DNA from: Acidobacteriota bacterium
Lineage (GTDB): Bacteria > Acidobacteriota > UBA4820
DNA: 55,415 bases
Assembly (NCBI GenBank): GCA_029559035.1
Contig: JAKQCT010000021.1
Location: forward strand, 1 to 55,415
Direction: 5' to 3'
Both the position numbers and the translations under genes were made by a program. The number at the start of each line of letters is the position of its first letter. Within the stretch, counting starts at the first letter, position 1. This document shows positions 1-8,557 of this stretch, in pieces. Under the pieces are notes generated by a model. That model had not been told where the DNA came from. It saw nothing but the letters and a program-made list of their open reading frames with translations, and ran no database searches.

Positions 1-129
1 ATGTATCATGGGGGCTGGAAAAGAAACTTCCGGCTCTTTTTGAAAGAAATGGAGTTCAGGTTCAATCACGGAAACGAGCCGGACATCATTGATCGGCTCT
101 ACAGGAGGGTTTTAGCTGGTCCGGTTTAA
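1..129 (+). CDS. IS1595/ISXO2-family transposase, C-terminal end (cut by window edge)
   Basis: An open frame enters from the left edge and stops at TAA 127-129, giving 42 residues in view. The motif FLKEMEFRFN followed by a short helix and RRVL resembles the end of IS1595/ISXO2-type DDE transposases, whose C-terminus carries a conserved (E/K)xEFRFN stretch after the catalytic domain. The catalytic residues lie outside the window, so activity cannot be judged. No further coding sequence follows before the end of the adenine deaminase gene at 333. It is probably the 3' end of an insertion sequence. The terminal inverted repeat was not identified. Confidence 0.7.
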   Translation: MYHGGWKRNFRLFLKEMEFRFNHGNEPDIIDRLYRRVLAGPV

Positions 130-164
130 TGGATTGATCCCTAATAATTTATAAGCGCCCGGAG

Positions 165-190
165 CGAGCCAACTGCTTGGCTCGAGTCAG
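165..190 (-). repeat. Short segment matching part of structured repeat copy A
   Basis: Read on the minus strand, this stretch shares CTGACT and then the 15-base core GCCAAGCAGTTGGCT with 13541-13566 of repeat copy A, with a one-base gap and a few changes between them. The core itself is a hairpin. It lies 36 bases after the transposase stop. It may be a fragment of the repeat family or part of the insertion sequence end; the similarity is short. The rest of 130-332 shows nothing recognisable. Confidence 0.4.
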
Positions 191-332
191 GACTCGAAGC
201 TCAATTACGCCGTAATATTTCCAGCAAGCTTCAAGTCATCTTTAAGCGAGCGCTAGAAATATGAGGCAAGATTCCTTTTTGGATCATTTTATCAAAGATG
301 CGAGTTTCCCGAAGGGAAGGCGGGCGCCGCGT

Positions 333-2054
333 TCAATCCGCTTTCAGCGGGATAAGATCGAATTTCCCCACATCGACCAACCCCTTGTCGGTAAGCCTTA
401 TCTCCGGAATGACAGGCAGGGCGATGAAGGACATGGTCATGAGCGGCGAGGGGAGTGGCGTTCCGAGAGACCCCGCTATTTGATGGAGGATCTTGAGCGA
501 GGAAGCGACTTCGCCGGCAGGCTTAAGGCTCATGAGCCCGGCAACTTCAAGAGGCAGTGAGGCAAGGACTTCGCCATTTCTCACGATGACATATCCTCCT
601 CCCATTCGTGCCAGCGCTCGCGCAGCTGAAGCAATTTCCGACGGGCTGGCACCCACCGCGACGATGTTGTGGCTGTCGTGGCTCACCGTAGAAGCTATCG
701 CGCCGGTTTTGAGGCCGAACCCCGAAACGAAGCCGGTGCCGATGTTGCCGTTCTTTCCGTGTCTTTCGATGACAGCCGCGAAATTGAGCTCTCCGGTTCT
801 AGCCGCGGAAGCCGGCCGTATCTCTTTCCGGGTGAGTATCTGGTCGGGAAAGACCCTGATGGCGTTGACGAGGCAGTTCTGCGGATAAACCAGTTTCTCT
901 TCCATCCTTTCCGGAAGGGTCACGGTGGAGAGCACGCTTTCCTCCCTTAGGATCCTGAGCGGAGACGCCAGTTTCCCGTTCTCAGCCGCCAGGGTTCCCC
1001 TGTAATATACGGACCTGATGCTGAATGAGTGAAGGTCCTGGAGGAGCACGAGGTTGGCGAAATAGCCCGGAGCTACGGCGCCTACACGGTCAAGGTCGAA
1101 AGCGAGCGCCGGATTTATGGTTACCAGCCTGAGGGCGTCAACCGGCGACAGGCCCAAGGAAACCGCTTTCCTGAGAGAGGAGTCAAGATGGCCTTCTTCC
1201 AGGAGGGATTCCGGGTGACGGTCGTCGGAGACGATCGCGGCTCGGGAAAAGGACGCCGGGTTCAAAGCTTTGAGCGCCTCTTCCAGGTTTTTGGACGCTG
1301 ATCCCTCCCGGGCGAGTATGAAGCATCCTTTCCTCAGTTTTTCAAGGACCTCGTCCCTCGAAGTGGATTCGTGATCCGTGTCGACTCCCGCCGCGAGGTA
1401 AGCGTCGAGGTCCCGCCCGGTGAGCATCGGAGAATGCCCGTCAACCTTCATCCTTCTCTCTTTGGCTTCGGCGATCTTGGAAAGGACCTCTTCATCGCGG
1501 AAGAGGACGCCGGGATAATTCATCATCTCGGAGAGCGCGGGGGAACCCTGCATCGCGTCCATGAGCTCGCCGACATCCTTCGCGGATATGGAGGCACCGG
1601 ACGTCTCAAGGTGCGTAGCGGGTACGCAAGAGGGGATCGTGAAGTGGAAGTCCATGGGAAGTCCGGAGGATGCGTTCCTCATGTAAATGACTCCTGGGAT
1701 ACCGAGGACGTTGGCTATCTCGTGAGGGTCGCTGACCACGGCTCCTGTCCCGCGGGGGACCACAGCCTCGGCGAACCTCTCCGGCGAGAGCATCGAGGAT
1801 TCGACGTGGATGTGCCCGTCGATGAACGACGGCGCCACGAAGGCGCCTTTCGCGTCCACCCGATCCTTTGAAGGAAGGCCGCCGGGGTCGAGCGTCGCTA
1901 TCATCCCGTCCTTGATCCCGATGTCGATATCCAGCAGTTCTCCGGTAAAAACAGAAACGACCTTTCCCCCTTCGATGACGAGGTCGAGGATATCTTCTCC
2001 CCGGGCGGCGCCGATCAGCTTCTTCATCATCTCTTTCCTGTCGCTTATCGTCAT
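333..2054 (-). CDS. ade: Adenine deaminase
   Basis: Converts adenine to hypoxanthine and ammonia in cytoplasmic purine salvage. The 573 residues match the usual length of AdeC-type amidohydrolases. Visible metal-site and fold motifs are DGHIHVESS (HxH pair), VVSDPHEIANVLG, VDGHSP, DHES and SDDRHPE, with the characteristic C-terminal adenine deaminase domain (HDSHNIVAVG, GGGYVIV). The start has GAGGA a few bases upstream and lies 10 bases after the Nif3-like gene, at the end of the nine-gene minus-strand run that begins with the FecR-like gene. Its link to the cell-shape genes seems to be only co-transcription. Confidence 0.93.
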   Translation of the reverse strand: MTISDRKEMMKKLIGAARGEDILDLVIEGGKVVSVFTGELLDIDIGIKDGMIATLDPGGLPSKDRVDAKGAFVAPSFIDGHIHVESSMLSPERFAEAVVPRGTGAVVSDPHEIANVLGIPGVIYMRNASSGLPMDFHFTIPSCVPATHLETSGASISAKDVGELMDAMQGSPALSEMMNYPGVLFRDEEVLSKIAEAKERRMKVDGHSPMLTGRDLDAYLAAGVDTDHESTSRDEVLEKLRKGCFILAREGSASKNLEEALKALNPASFSRAAIVSDDRHPESLLEEGHLDSSLRKAVSLGLSPVDALRLVTINPALAFDLDRVGAVAPGYFANLVLLQDLHSFSIRSVYYRGTLAAENGKLASPLRILREESVLSTVTLPERMEEKLVYPQNCLVNAIRVFPDQILTRKEIRPASAARTGELNFAAVIERHGKNGNIGTGFVSGFGLKTGAIASTVSHDSHNIVAVGASPSEIASAARALARMGGGYVIVRNGEVLASLPLEVAGLMSLKPAGEVASSLKILHQIAGSLGTPLPSPLMTMSFIALPVIPEIRLTDKGLVDVGKFDLIPLKAD

Positions 2055-2064
2055 TTTACGGTCC

Positions 2065-2823
2065 TCACAGGGGGTTCCCGAGTTCGATGAACACGGTGTC
2101 TATGCCCAGAATGTCTCCGATGTGGCGCATGAGCGCGGCGACTCCGATCTTCTCGGTCGCGTAGTGGCCGAAGGATGCCATGTTGATCCCGAGCTCCCTC
2201 GCCATGTAGTAGACAGGTTCGGCCGCCTCTCCCGTGACGTAAAGGTCCAGGCCGTTCTCGGCAGCCTGCCTTACCTCGTGAGGCGCCCCGCCCGAAACGA
2301 TCCCCACGGTGGAGATCTCTTTCTTGCCGAACGGGAGCAGCACGGCTTCATGCCCGTAGTAGTCCTCCAGCATCGCCACCACCCTGCCCAGGTCTTCGGG
2401 CTGCTTAAGATCTCCCGAGCATCCGATGAGAGTCCCGTGGTAGTCGCAGAACGGCCCGATGTTCCCGAGCCCGATGTCCTGCGCGGCCTTGGCGTTGTTC
2501 CCGAGCTGAGGGTGGGCGTCCAGGGGCAGGTGGTACGCGAACAGGTTTATGTCGTTCCTGATCAGAGCCGCGAGCCGCCTGCGAAGCATCCCTCTGACCT
2601 GCTCCGCTCCGTTCTTTTTCCAGAAGAGGCCGTGATGGACGATGAGCGCGTCCGCCCCCTCGTCTGCGGTTTTCAGGAACGCCTCTTCGCACGCCGATAC
2701 CGCGAATGCAACCTTGGATATCTCGTCCTTTCCCTCGACCTGCAGGCCGTTCAGCGATTCGTCGGGTATGTTCGCCGAGTTAAGGATGTAGTTGAGGTAC
2801 GATTCAAGTTCTTTATTCTTCAT
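2065..2823 (-). CDS. Nif3-like dinuclear metal-centre hexameric protein (YbgI/GTP cyclohydrolase I type 2 family)
   Basis: A 252-residue member of the NIF3/YbgI family, whose members form toroidal hexamers with a two-metal site. The biochemical role is not settled; some members are annotated as GTP cyclohydrolase I type 2. Metal ligands are visible in HHGLFWK in the N-terminal third and in GHYATEKIGV near the C-terminus (the family GHxxTE motif). It follows the AhpD-like gene with no gap, so the two are probably translationally coupled. Function here cannot be inferred beyond the family. Confidence 0.88.
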   Translation of the reverse strand: MKNKELESYLNYILNSANIPDESLNGLQVEGKDEISKVAFAVSACEEAFLKTADEGADALIVHHGLFWKKNGAEQVRGMLRRRLAALIRNDINLFAYHLPLDAHPQLGNNAKAAQDIGLGNIGPFCDYHGTLIGCSGDLKQPEDLGRVVAMLEDYYGHEAVLLPFGKKEISTVGIVSGGAPHEVRQAAENGLDLYVTGEAAEPVYYMARELGINMASFGHYATEKIGVAALMRHIGDILGIDTVFIELGNPL

Positions 2824-3180
2824 TCACGCACCTTCCTTTTCGTTTTCAAGCTGCTGCAGAAGATCCACAGCCCTCCTGAGATGGGGGATCACGATCGAGC
2901 CTCCCACGATCAGGGCGATGTCGAACGCTTCGAACAGCTCGGCGTTAGTAGCCCCTTCTTCTTTCAGACGGATCAGGTGATAAGAGACGCAGTCGTCGCA
3001 CCTAAGAACAATGGAGGCGGCGAGACCCATGAACTCCTTTGTCTTGACGGGAAGGCTTCCCCCGGTGTAGCAGGCGGTATCCAGCGCGAAGAACCTCTTC
3101 GTGTTGGTCGTGCCTTCATCGAGTATCCTCCTGTTCATCCTTTCCCTGAACTCCCTGAACTCGCGAAGCTTGTCAGTCAT
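2824..3180 (-). CDS. Carboxymuconolactone decarboxylase/AhpD-family protein
   Basis: A 118-residue, all-helical small protein. It has the AhpD-type redox motif CDDCVSYH (CxxC followed by His three residues later) and the family signature ALIVGGSIVIPH. Such proteins are usually oligomeric peroxidase partners or disulfide-reducing enzymes rather than true decarboxylases. The start overlaps the end of the PBP2 gene by 8 bases and its stop abuts the Nif3-like start. Its substrate is unknown. Confidence 0.85.
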   Translation of the reverse strand: MTDKLREFREFRERMNRRILDEGTTNTKRFFALDTACYTGGSLPVKTKEFMGLAASIVLRCDDCVSYHLIRLKEEGATNAELFEAFDIALIVGGSIVIPHLRRAVDLLQQLENEKEGA

Positions 3181-5095
3181 CTGCGCCTCCCGGGTCTATC
3201 GGTTGCTGAACGGATTGTTCCTCCTGCTCCTGCGGCTGGCCGGGTTCTTCTCCCTGCGCCGGTACCTCAGGCGCGGCGGGAACAGGCTCCGGTATCTTTA
3301 CCACGGTCCCTTCCTCCGGCTTCTTTCCTTGAAGCACGAACTCGAGGCCGATCTTGGCGATCCGCGCGCAGATGTCCCCGCCGTGGCCGCCATGCTCGAC
3401 CATTATGACGAAGGCTACCTGCGGGTCTTCCATGGGGGCGAACCCTGCGAACCAGGCGTGGTCCCTGATCTCCTTCTCGAGCGAGTAAGTGCTTTTCCCC
3501 TGGCTCGCCTTCACGACCTGCGCCGTGCCGGTCTTCGCGCATACTTTAATTCCATCAAGCTTCGCGGCTCTGCCGGTGCCTGACTCGACGACTCTCGAAA
3601 GCCCTTCCTTGACCACCGACACCGTTCTCTGTGAAAGCGGGACCCTCATCATCACTTCCGGTCCCCCTTCGACCAGGTGCGGCCTTATCCTCACGCCGTC
3701 GTTGGCGAGGGTGGCGTAAAACGAAAGGATCTGTACCGGCGTTACGGTAAGGTAACCCTGCCCGATGGCCACGGGCAGAGTTTCTCCCTTGTACCACGGG
3801 CCCAGCTGCCTTTTCTTTTTCCACTCTTCGGACGGAAGGGTCCCCGTCCTTTCGTTGGGAAGGTCGATCCCGGTCTTTCCTCCGAAGGCGAAAAGAGATC
3901 CCCACTTGGATATCTTCTCGATCCCGATCCTGTCGCCCGCCTTGTAGAAGAAAATGTTGCATGAATTCTGAATCGCGGTCAGGAGGTCAACGCCTCCGTG
4001 CCCTCCCTTTGCCCAGCAGTGGAAAGGGTTTCCGCCGTATTCCCATACTCCCCCGCAGCTCAGGACGGTTCCGGGTTCGAGCAGCCCCTCCTCGAGGCCC
4101 ACCGTGGCGATGAAGGGCTTGAATGACGATCCGGCGGGGTATGTACCCTGGATCGGCCTGTTCATCAGGGGCTTGGACGGATCCTCGGTCAGAGCCTTCC
4201 ACTCCTCCTTCTTTACGGTCTTGGAAAAGATGTTCGGGTCGATTTCCGGAAGGCTGACGTAAGACAGCACTTCTCCCGTCTTAGGGTTCATGAATACGGC
4301 TGAACCTGTCTCCTCCCCGAAGGCCGTGACCAGTATCTTCTGCAGCTCGATGTCTATCGCGAGATGTATCGTCTTTCCCGCGGTCGGCTCTTCCTTCATT
4401 TCCATGCCGGGCAGCTTGAGGCGGGGATCCTCGACCTCCCTCCCAAGGCTGTTTACCTGCACTCTCCGCCATCCGTTCTTTCCCATGAGCACCGGGTTGG
4501 CGGATTTTTCCACGCCGGATTTTCCGACCTCCTGGAATGGATCGAGGATTGGGATGTTCATTTCCTTGGATTCCTTCTGAGAGATCAAGCCCACGTATCC
4601 GAGGGAATGCCCCAGGATCTTCCCGTACGGGTATTCCCTCCGGAGTTCCATCTCCACCCTGAACATAGGGAGGCTGTCGGAGTTGGCCTCGACCTTCTCG
4701 ACCCAGGAGGGCGGGATATCCCTCGCGATTACTCCGAGGGTGATGACAGGGCTTCGTCTGAGGGCGGTCCTGACATCCTCCATCGTGAGAGGAAGGCTCA
4801 GGATTGTCCTGGCGGCGGCGATGTTGTCTTCGAGCTTTCCCTCCCTGGTAGTGTCGATAAGCAGGCTGAAGGAGACCCTGTTCTGGCAGAGCGTCACGCC
4901 TTTCCTGTCCAGGATCATGCCTCTCCTGCCGGGGAGGATGATCGTCCTGGTGAAGTTGTTGAATCCCAGCACCCTGTAGAATTCGCCCTTTATCATCTGC
5001 ATGTGGACGAGGCGTGCCGCGAAAACGCAGAGAACCAGCAGAAGCAGAACCTTGAGGAACCTGATCTTGGGCGTTCTGGCGTCCTGGGGGTTCAT
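3173..5095 (-). CDS. mrdA: Penicillin-binding protein 2, elongasome transpeptidase
   Basis: Class B PBP that cross-links peptidoglycan during lateral wall growth together with MreBCD. It has 640 residues: a membrane anchor at about 13-30, the PBP dimerisation (pedestal) domain to about 230, then the transpeptidase domain. That domain shows SSFK (catalytic Ser323), SCN (378-380) and KTG (521-523). The last 40 residues form a Pro/Glu/Gln-rich tail. It overlaps mreD by 4 bases (ATGA). The usual partner rodA is not next to it: AhpD-like, Nif3-like and ade follow, so RodA must be encoded elsewhere. Confidence 0.95.
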   Translation of the reverse strand: MNPQDARTPKIRFLKVLLLLVLCVFAARLVHMQMIKGEFYRVLGFNNFTRTIILPGRRGMILDRKGVTLCQNRVSFSLLIDTTREGKLEDNIAAARTILSLPLTMEDVRTALRRSPVITLGVIARDIPPSWVEKVEANSDSLPMFRVEMELRREYPYGKILGHSLGYVGLISQKESKEMNIPILDPFQEVGKSGVEKSANPVLMGKNGWRRVQVNSLGREVEDPRLKLPGMEMKEEPTAGKTIHLAIDIELQKILVTAFGEETGSAVFMNPKTGEVLSYVSLPEIDPNIFSKTVKKEEWKALTEDPSKPLMNRPIQGTYPAGSSFKPFIATVGLEEGLLEPGTVLSCGGVWEYGGNPFHCWAKGGHGGVDLLTAIQNSCNIFFYKAGDRIGIEKISKWGSLFAFGGKTGIDLPNERTGTLPSEEWKKKRQLGPWYKGETLPVAIGQGYLTVTPVQILSFYATLANDGVRIRPHLVEGGPEVMMRVPLSQRTVSVVKEGLSRVVESGTGRAAKLDGIKVCAKTGTAQVVKASQGKSTYSLEKEIRDHAWFAGFAPMEDPQVAFVIMVEHGGHGGDICARIAKIGLEFVLQGKKPEEGTVVKIPEPVPAAPEVPAQGEEPGQPQEQEEQSVQQPIDPGGADD

Positions 5096-5583
5096 CGCTT
5101 GGTCAGAAAAAGTTCGAGTTTATGGAAAAGGAAATTAAGGATAATCGTGAGAAGGGGAGTGAGGACCGCGCCGAGGATCAGAGGCACGACCAGCATTGAA
5201 AAATCCCAGCCGCCCTGGAAAAGCTTGATGAGCCCCACGGTGGTGAAGAAAACGAACAGGAACGAAAGAAGGCCCACTGTGAACACCGGTATCACGCCGT
5301 GGATCACCATCTTGTGGCTGACGAGCCCGATGAAATAAGAAGCGAGAACGAAGGAGATCCCGTGATAGCCGATATGCTGAAACAGAAGCAGGTCGGTCAG
5401 CCCCCCCAGAAAAGCACCCCATAAGACCCCCTCGATCCGGCTCTCCCTCAGGGACAGGATCACGAGCAGGGCCAGCAGGGCGTTCACGGATGAGATGCTC
5501 TTTATCATGAGGGGAAGTATCGCCACCTGGGCGAGGAGGGCTGTTGACAGAAGGATAAGCTGAAGGACCCTGTGCCTGATCAT
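5092..5583 (-). CDS. mreD: Rod shape-determining protein MreD
   Basis: Small integral membrane protein of the elongasome, 163 residues with about five hydrophobic segments, typical of MreD length and topology. Sequence conservation is weak in this family, so the call rests mainly on size, hydrophobicity and its place exactly between mreC (4-base overlap) and the PBP2 gene (4-base overlap). Confidence 0.88.
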   Translation of the reverse strand: MIRHRVLQLILLSTALLAQVAILPLMIKSISSVNALLALLVILSLRESRIEGVLWGAFLGGLTDLLLFQHIGYHGISFVLASYFIGLVSHKMVIHGVIPVFTVGLLSFLFVFFTTVGLIKLFQGGWDFSMLVVPLILGAVLTPLLTIILNFLFHKLELFLTKR

Positions 5584-6389
5584 CTCGTTTTGTGGAGGAT
5601 CTCAACCCAGGTGAGGCTTTCCAGAGTGGCGGAGGGGGTTAGGGAGATCTTCTTGAGGTAATCTCCTCCGTCCTCGACGGCCGTGACTCTTCCCACCGGG
5701 AGCCCGGGCGGGAAGACGCCGTCCTCTCCGGAGGTGACGAAAAGGTCTCCCTCTCTGACGTCGGCTTCGTTCGTCACGTACCTGACGCGGAGGACTCTCC
5801 CTTCTCCGACGGCCACGCCGTGAACTTTGCTCCTTTCGTCCATCACGCCTATGGCGGAGGTCGGGTCCGTCAGGAGAGTGACGCGGGCTTTCCCTCCGCT
5901 TATGTCCTCGATCCTGCCCACCACCCCCGCCGTGTCTATCACCGGCGATTTCGGCTGAATGAAGAGAGGGTCCTGGACGGAGAGCAGGAGCGACCTCGTG
6001 AAGGGGGCACCGTAGAGTATTATCGCCCTGGCGACGCTGAACCTGTAGTTCTCGGGAGGAGGCGCGGACAGCAGGGCGCGCAGCTTCGCGTTCTCGTTTT
6101 CCAGAGGCTTGAGGACCGCGATCTCGGCTCTCAGCGCCAGGTTCTCCTTCTGCATCTGTTCGTTGTTCAGGGCCAGGTCCTTCTGCCAGATGTAGTCCTG
6201 AAAGCCTTCCTTGAAAGTCCTGATGGATAACTCGGCGCCGTTCAGGAGGGGAAGGAAAGCCGTCAGGGCGAACTTCCCCAGGACCGTGCGTTCGCCGTGC
6301 TTGACCTGCAGGCCGAGAGCCAGGAAATATGCGAGTAAAATGACCACCAGGAACTGTTCAGGTTTCTGAACAGAGAACGGCGCTCTCAT
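5580..6389 (-). CDS. mreC: Rod shape-determining protein MreC
   Basis: Periplasmic scaffold that activates PBP2. From the ATG at 6389 it has 269 residues: an N-terminal membrane segment (FLVVILLAYFLALGL), a coiled coil (about 60-100, LALNNEQMQKENLALRAEI), and the beta-barrel MreC domain with VVGRIEDI and the LLTDPTSAIGV stretch. An in-frame start farther upstream would overlap mreB by 70 bases. The 6389 start is preferred because it forms a TGATG junction with the mreB stop and gives a normal MreC N-terminus. Confidence 0.94.
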   Translation of the reverse strand: MRAPFSVQKPEQFLVVILLAYFLALGLQVKHGERTVLGKFALTAFLPLLNGAELSIRTFKEGFQDYIWQKDLALNNEQMQKENLALRAEIAVLKPLENENAKLRALLSAPPPENYRFSVARAIILYGAPFTRSLLLSVQDPLFIQPKSPVIDTAGVVGRIEDISGGKARVTLLTDPTSAIGVMDERSKVHGVAVGEGRVLRVRYVTNEADVREGDLFVTSGEDGVFPPGLPVGRVTAVEDGGDYLKKISLTPSATLESLTWVEILHKTR

Positions 6390-7420
6390 CAGTCGAGGGC
6401 GACCCTCTTGAGCAGTTCGAAATCCTGCAGCATCTTGCCGGTTCCCAGTGCGACGCACGCGAGAGGCTCGTCGGAAATGAGGATGGGCAAGCCTGTCTCT
6501 TCCCGGAGCCTCTTGTCGAAGTTCTTGAGCAGGGCTCCTCCGCCTGTCAGAACAATGCCCCTGTCGACGATGTCCGCCGCAAGTTCCGGCGGCGTCTGTT
6601 CGAGCGCCGACCTTACCGCCTGGATGACTATCGAGACGGGACCGGAGAGCGCTTCCCGGACTTCTTCGGAGGTCACCACGAAAGTCTTGGGAATACCGTC
6701 CGTGAGGTCCCTTCCCTTGACATCCATGCTCTCTTCCTTTTCGAGCGGATAGGCGGAGCCGAGCCGTATCTTGATCTCTTCGGCGGTCCTTTCCCCAATG
6801 AGCAGGTTGTATTTCCTCTTGATGTACTGTGCGATCGCCTCGTCCATCTCGTTCCCGGCTACCCTGACCGTCTGCGAATAGACTATCCCAGCCATGGAAA
6901 TGACCGCGACGTCGGTGGTTCCGCCGCCTATGTCGACAATCATGTTGCCCGTCGGCTCGGTGATCGGCATGCCCGCTCCGATCGCCGCAGCCATGGGTTC
7001 TTCGACAAGGGCCACTTCGGCCGCCTTTGCCCTGTAAGCAGATTCCTTGACCGCCCGTTTCTCCACCTGGGTTATCTGGGAGGGGACTCCTATTACGATC
7101 CTCGGCCTGACGAACATCCGGCGGTTGTGGGCTTTCTGAATGAAATAGTTGAGCATGTGCTCGGTATGTTCGAAATCGGCGATGACGCCGTCCCTCATGG
7201 GTTTTATGGCGAGGATGTTGCCCGGGGTCTTTCCGAGCATCTCCTTGGCGGCCGAGCCGACGGCCTCGATCTTTCCCGTCTTCTGGTTGACGGCGATTAT
7301 CGAAGGTTCCCTGAGAGTTATGCCCTTTCCCTTGACGTAAACCAGGGTGAAGGCCGTGCCTAGGTCTATGGCGAGGTCGTTGGACAGGAATGAGAAGGGG
7401 GATCGGAAGCTGAATGGCAT
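6389..7420 (-). CDS. mreB: Rod shape-determining actin homologue MreB
   Basis: Bacterial actin that organises the elongasome under the inner membrane. The 343 residues include the phosphate-1 motif IDLGTAFTLVY, the phosphate-2 motif MIVDIGGGTTDVAVI and the adenosine motif GIVLTGGGALLKN. The start is 12 bases after the GGDEF gene stop, with TTAGGAG upstream. The direct linkage to a diguanylate cyclase gene and a FecR-like gene upstream is unusual. Confidence 0.97.
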   Translation of the reverse strand: MPFSFRSPFSFLSNDLAIDLGTAFTLVYVKGKGITLREPSIIAVNQKTGKIEAVGSAAKEMLGKTPGNILAIKPMRDGVIADFEHTEHMLNYFIQKAHNRRMFVRPRIVIGVPSQITQVEKRAVKESAYRAKAAEVALVEEPMAAAIGAGMPITEPTGNMIVDIGGGTTDVAVISMAGIVYSQTVRVAGNEMDEAIAQYIKRKYNLLIGERTAEEIKIRLGSAYPLEKEESMDVKGRDLTDGIPKTFVVTSEEVREALSGPVSIVIQAVRSALEQTPPELAADIVDRGIVLTGGGALLKNFDKRLREETGLPILISDEPLACVALGTGKMLQDFELLKRVALD

Positions 7421-7432
7421 CTGGAAGGGCTC

Positions 7433-8557
7433 CTAATCGCTCAAAGCGACAGCGTTCTTGGTGGATTCCTTGACTTTGTACATGGCCTGGTCCGCTTTCT
7501 GGATAAGCGATTCCGGGTCCTGGGCGTGATGGGGGAAGATCGAAACGCCGAAGCTGGCGGATAGTTTTATCTTCACTCCAAGTTCTTTTTCGTAAGCGTG
7601 GTCCTCGATGCTTTTTCTAAGGCGTTCGGCCACGATCAGCGCACCTTCCTTGTCCGTGTTGGGAAGAAGGAGCGTGAACTCGTCGCCGCCGTACCTCGCC
7701 ACGATGTCTATGCTCCTGACGCCGGCGGTAAGGATTTTAGCGACGATCTTGAGGGTGGTGCTCCCAATGAGGTGTCCGTTGGTGTCGTTGACGGCCTTGA
7801 AGCCGTCCAGGTCCAGAAAGAGGACCGCGAGGGGGTATCCGTACCTTCTCGCCCTCGAGATCTCGTTCTTGAGAGACTGGTAAAGGTACCTTGTGTTGAA
7901 AAGATGGGTGAGGTCGTCCATCAGAGTCAGTTCGGTGGTCTTCTGGAACAGGGTCGCGTTCTCTAGGGCGATGGCCGCTGGTTCGAGGAAGAGCATCACG
8001 GTCTCCAGGTCCTGTTCCTGGAAGCGGGCTTTTTCTCCTCCTCTCTTGTTGAGGATTTCGAGCACCCCGGTGACTTTTCCCCTGGTCTTCAACGGAACGG
8101 CGAGGATGTTCGTGGTCTTGAAATCGGTCATCTTGTCCACGTCCGCGTTGAAATACGGGCTGTTCTGGGCGTCGTCGACTATCATCGGCTGTCCCGTCTG
8201 GGCGACCTTTCCGGCGACCCCCTCCCCGAGCTTGAGGCGGATCTCGTTTAGCTTGTCCGATTTCGCGCCCAGGGCGGACTTGAAATAGAGGCTTTTCTGC
8301 TCCTCGTCGAGGAGTAGAAGGCTCCATGCCTGTCCCTCGACGAGATGCTGGATCCTTTCCATTATGAAAGTTATGACCGCGTCCGGTTCAAGGTAGGAGT
8401 TGGCCGTGCGGACCACTTCCGAGAGCAGCCGGAGCTGCTCCGATTTCCGGTGTAGCTCCTCCGCCAGGACCGACGCCCGGTCCGCGGCGCTTCCGGAGGG
8501 GCTACATCGTCGACGATTTGAATTCGCGCTGCCAGAGTTTTTCGTTCCCTTGGTCAT
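7433..8557 (-). CDS. GAF-GGDEF diguanylate cyclase
   Basis: Likely makes c-di-GMP from two GTP in response to a ligand or redox signal bound by the GAF domain. The 374 residues have a polar N-terminus, a coiled segment (30-50), a GAF domain (about 55-205) and a GGDEF domain (about 212-370). The active-site motif GGDEF is intact at 290-294, and the inhibitory-site motif RSID lies at 281-284, five residues upstream, so product inhibition is expected. No transmembrane segment is seen. The ATG start overlaps the FecR-like gene by 56 bases; a CTG at codon 31 is the only nearby alternative. Confidence 0.93.
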   Translation of the reverse strand: MTKGTKNSGSANSNRRRCSPSGSAADRASVLAEELHRKSEQLRLLSEVVRTANSYLEPDAVITFIMERIQHLVEGQAWSLLLLDEEQKSLYFKSALGAKSDKLNEIRLKLGEGVAGKVAQTGQPMIVDDAQNSPYFNADVDKMTDFKTTNILAVPLKTRGKVTGVLEILNKRGGEKARFQEQDLETVMLFLEPAAIALENATLFQKTTELTLMDDLTHLFNTRYLYQSLKNEISRARRYGYPLAVLFLDLDGFKAVNDTNGHLIGSTTLKIVAKILTAGVRSIDIVARYGGDEFTLLLPNTDKEGALIVAERLRKSIEDHAYEKELGVKIKLSASFGVSIFPHHAQDPESLIQKADQAMYKVKESTKNAVALSD

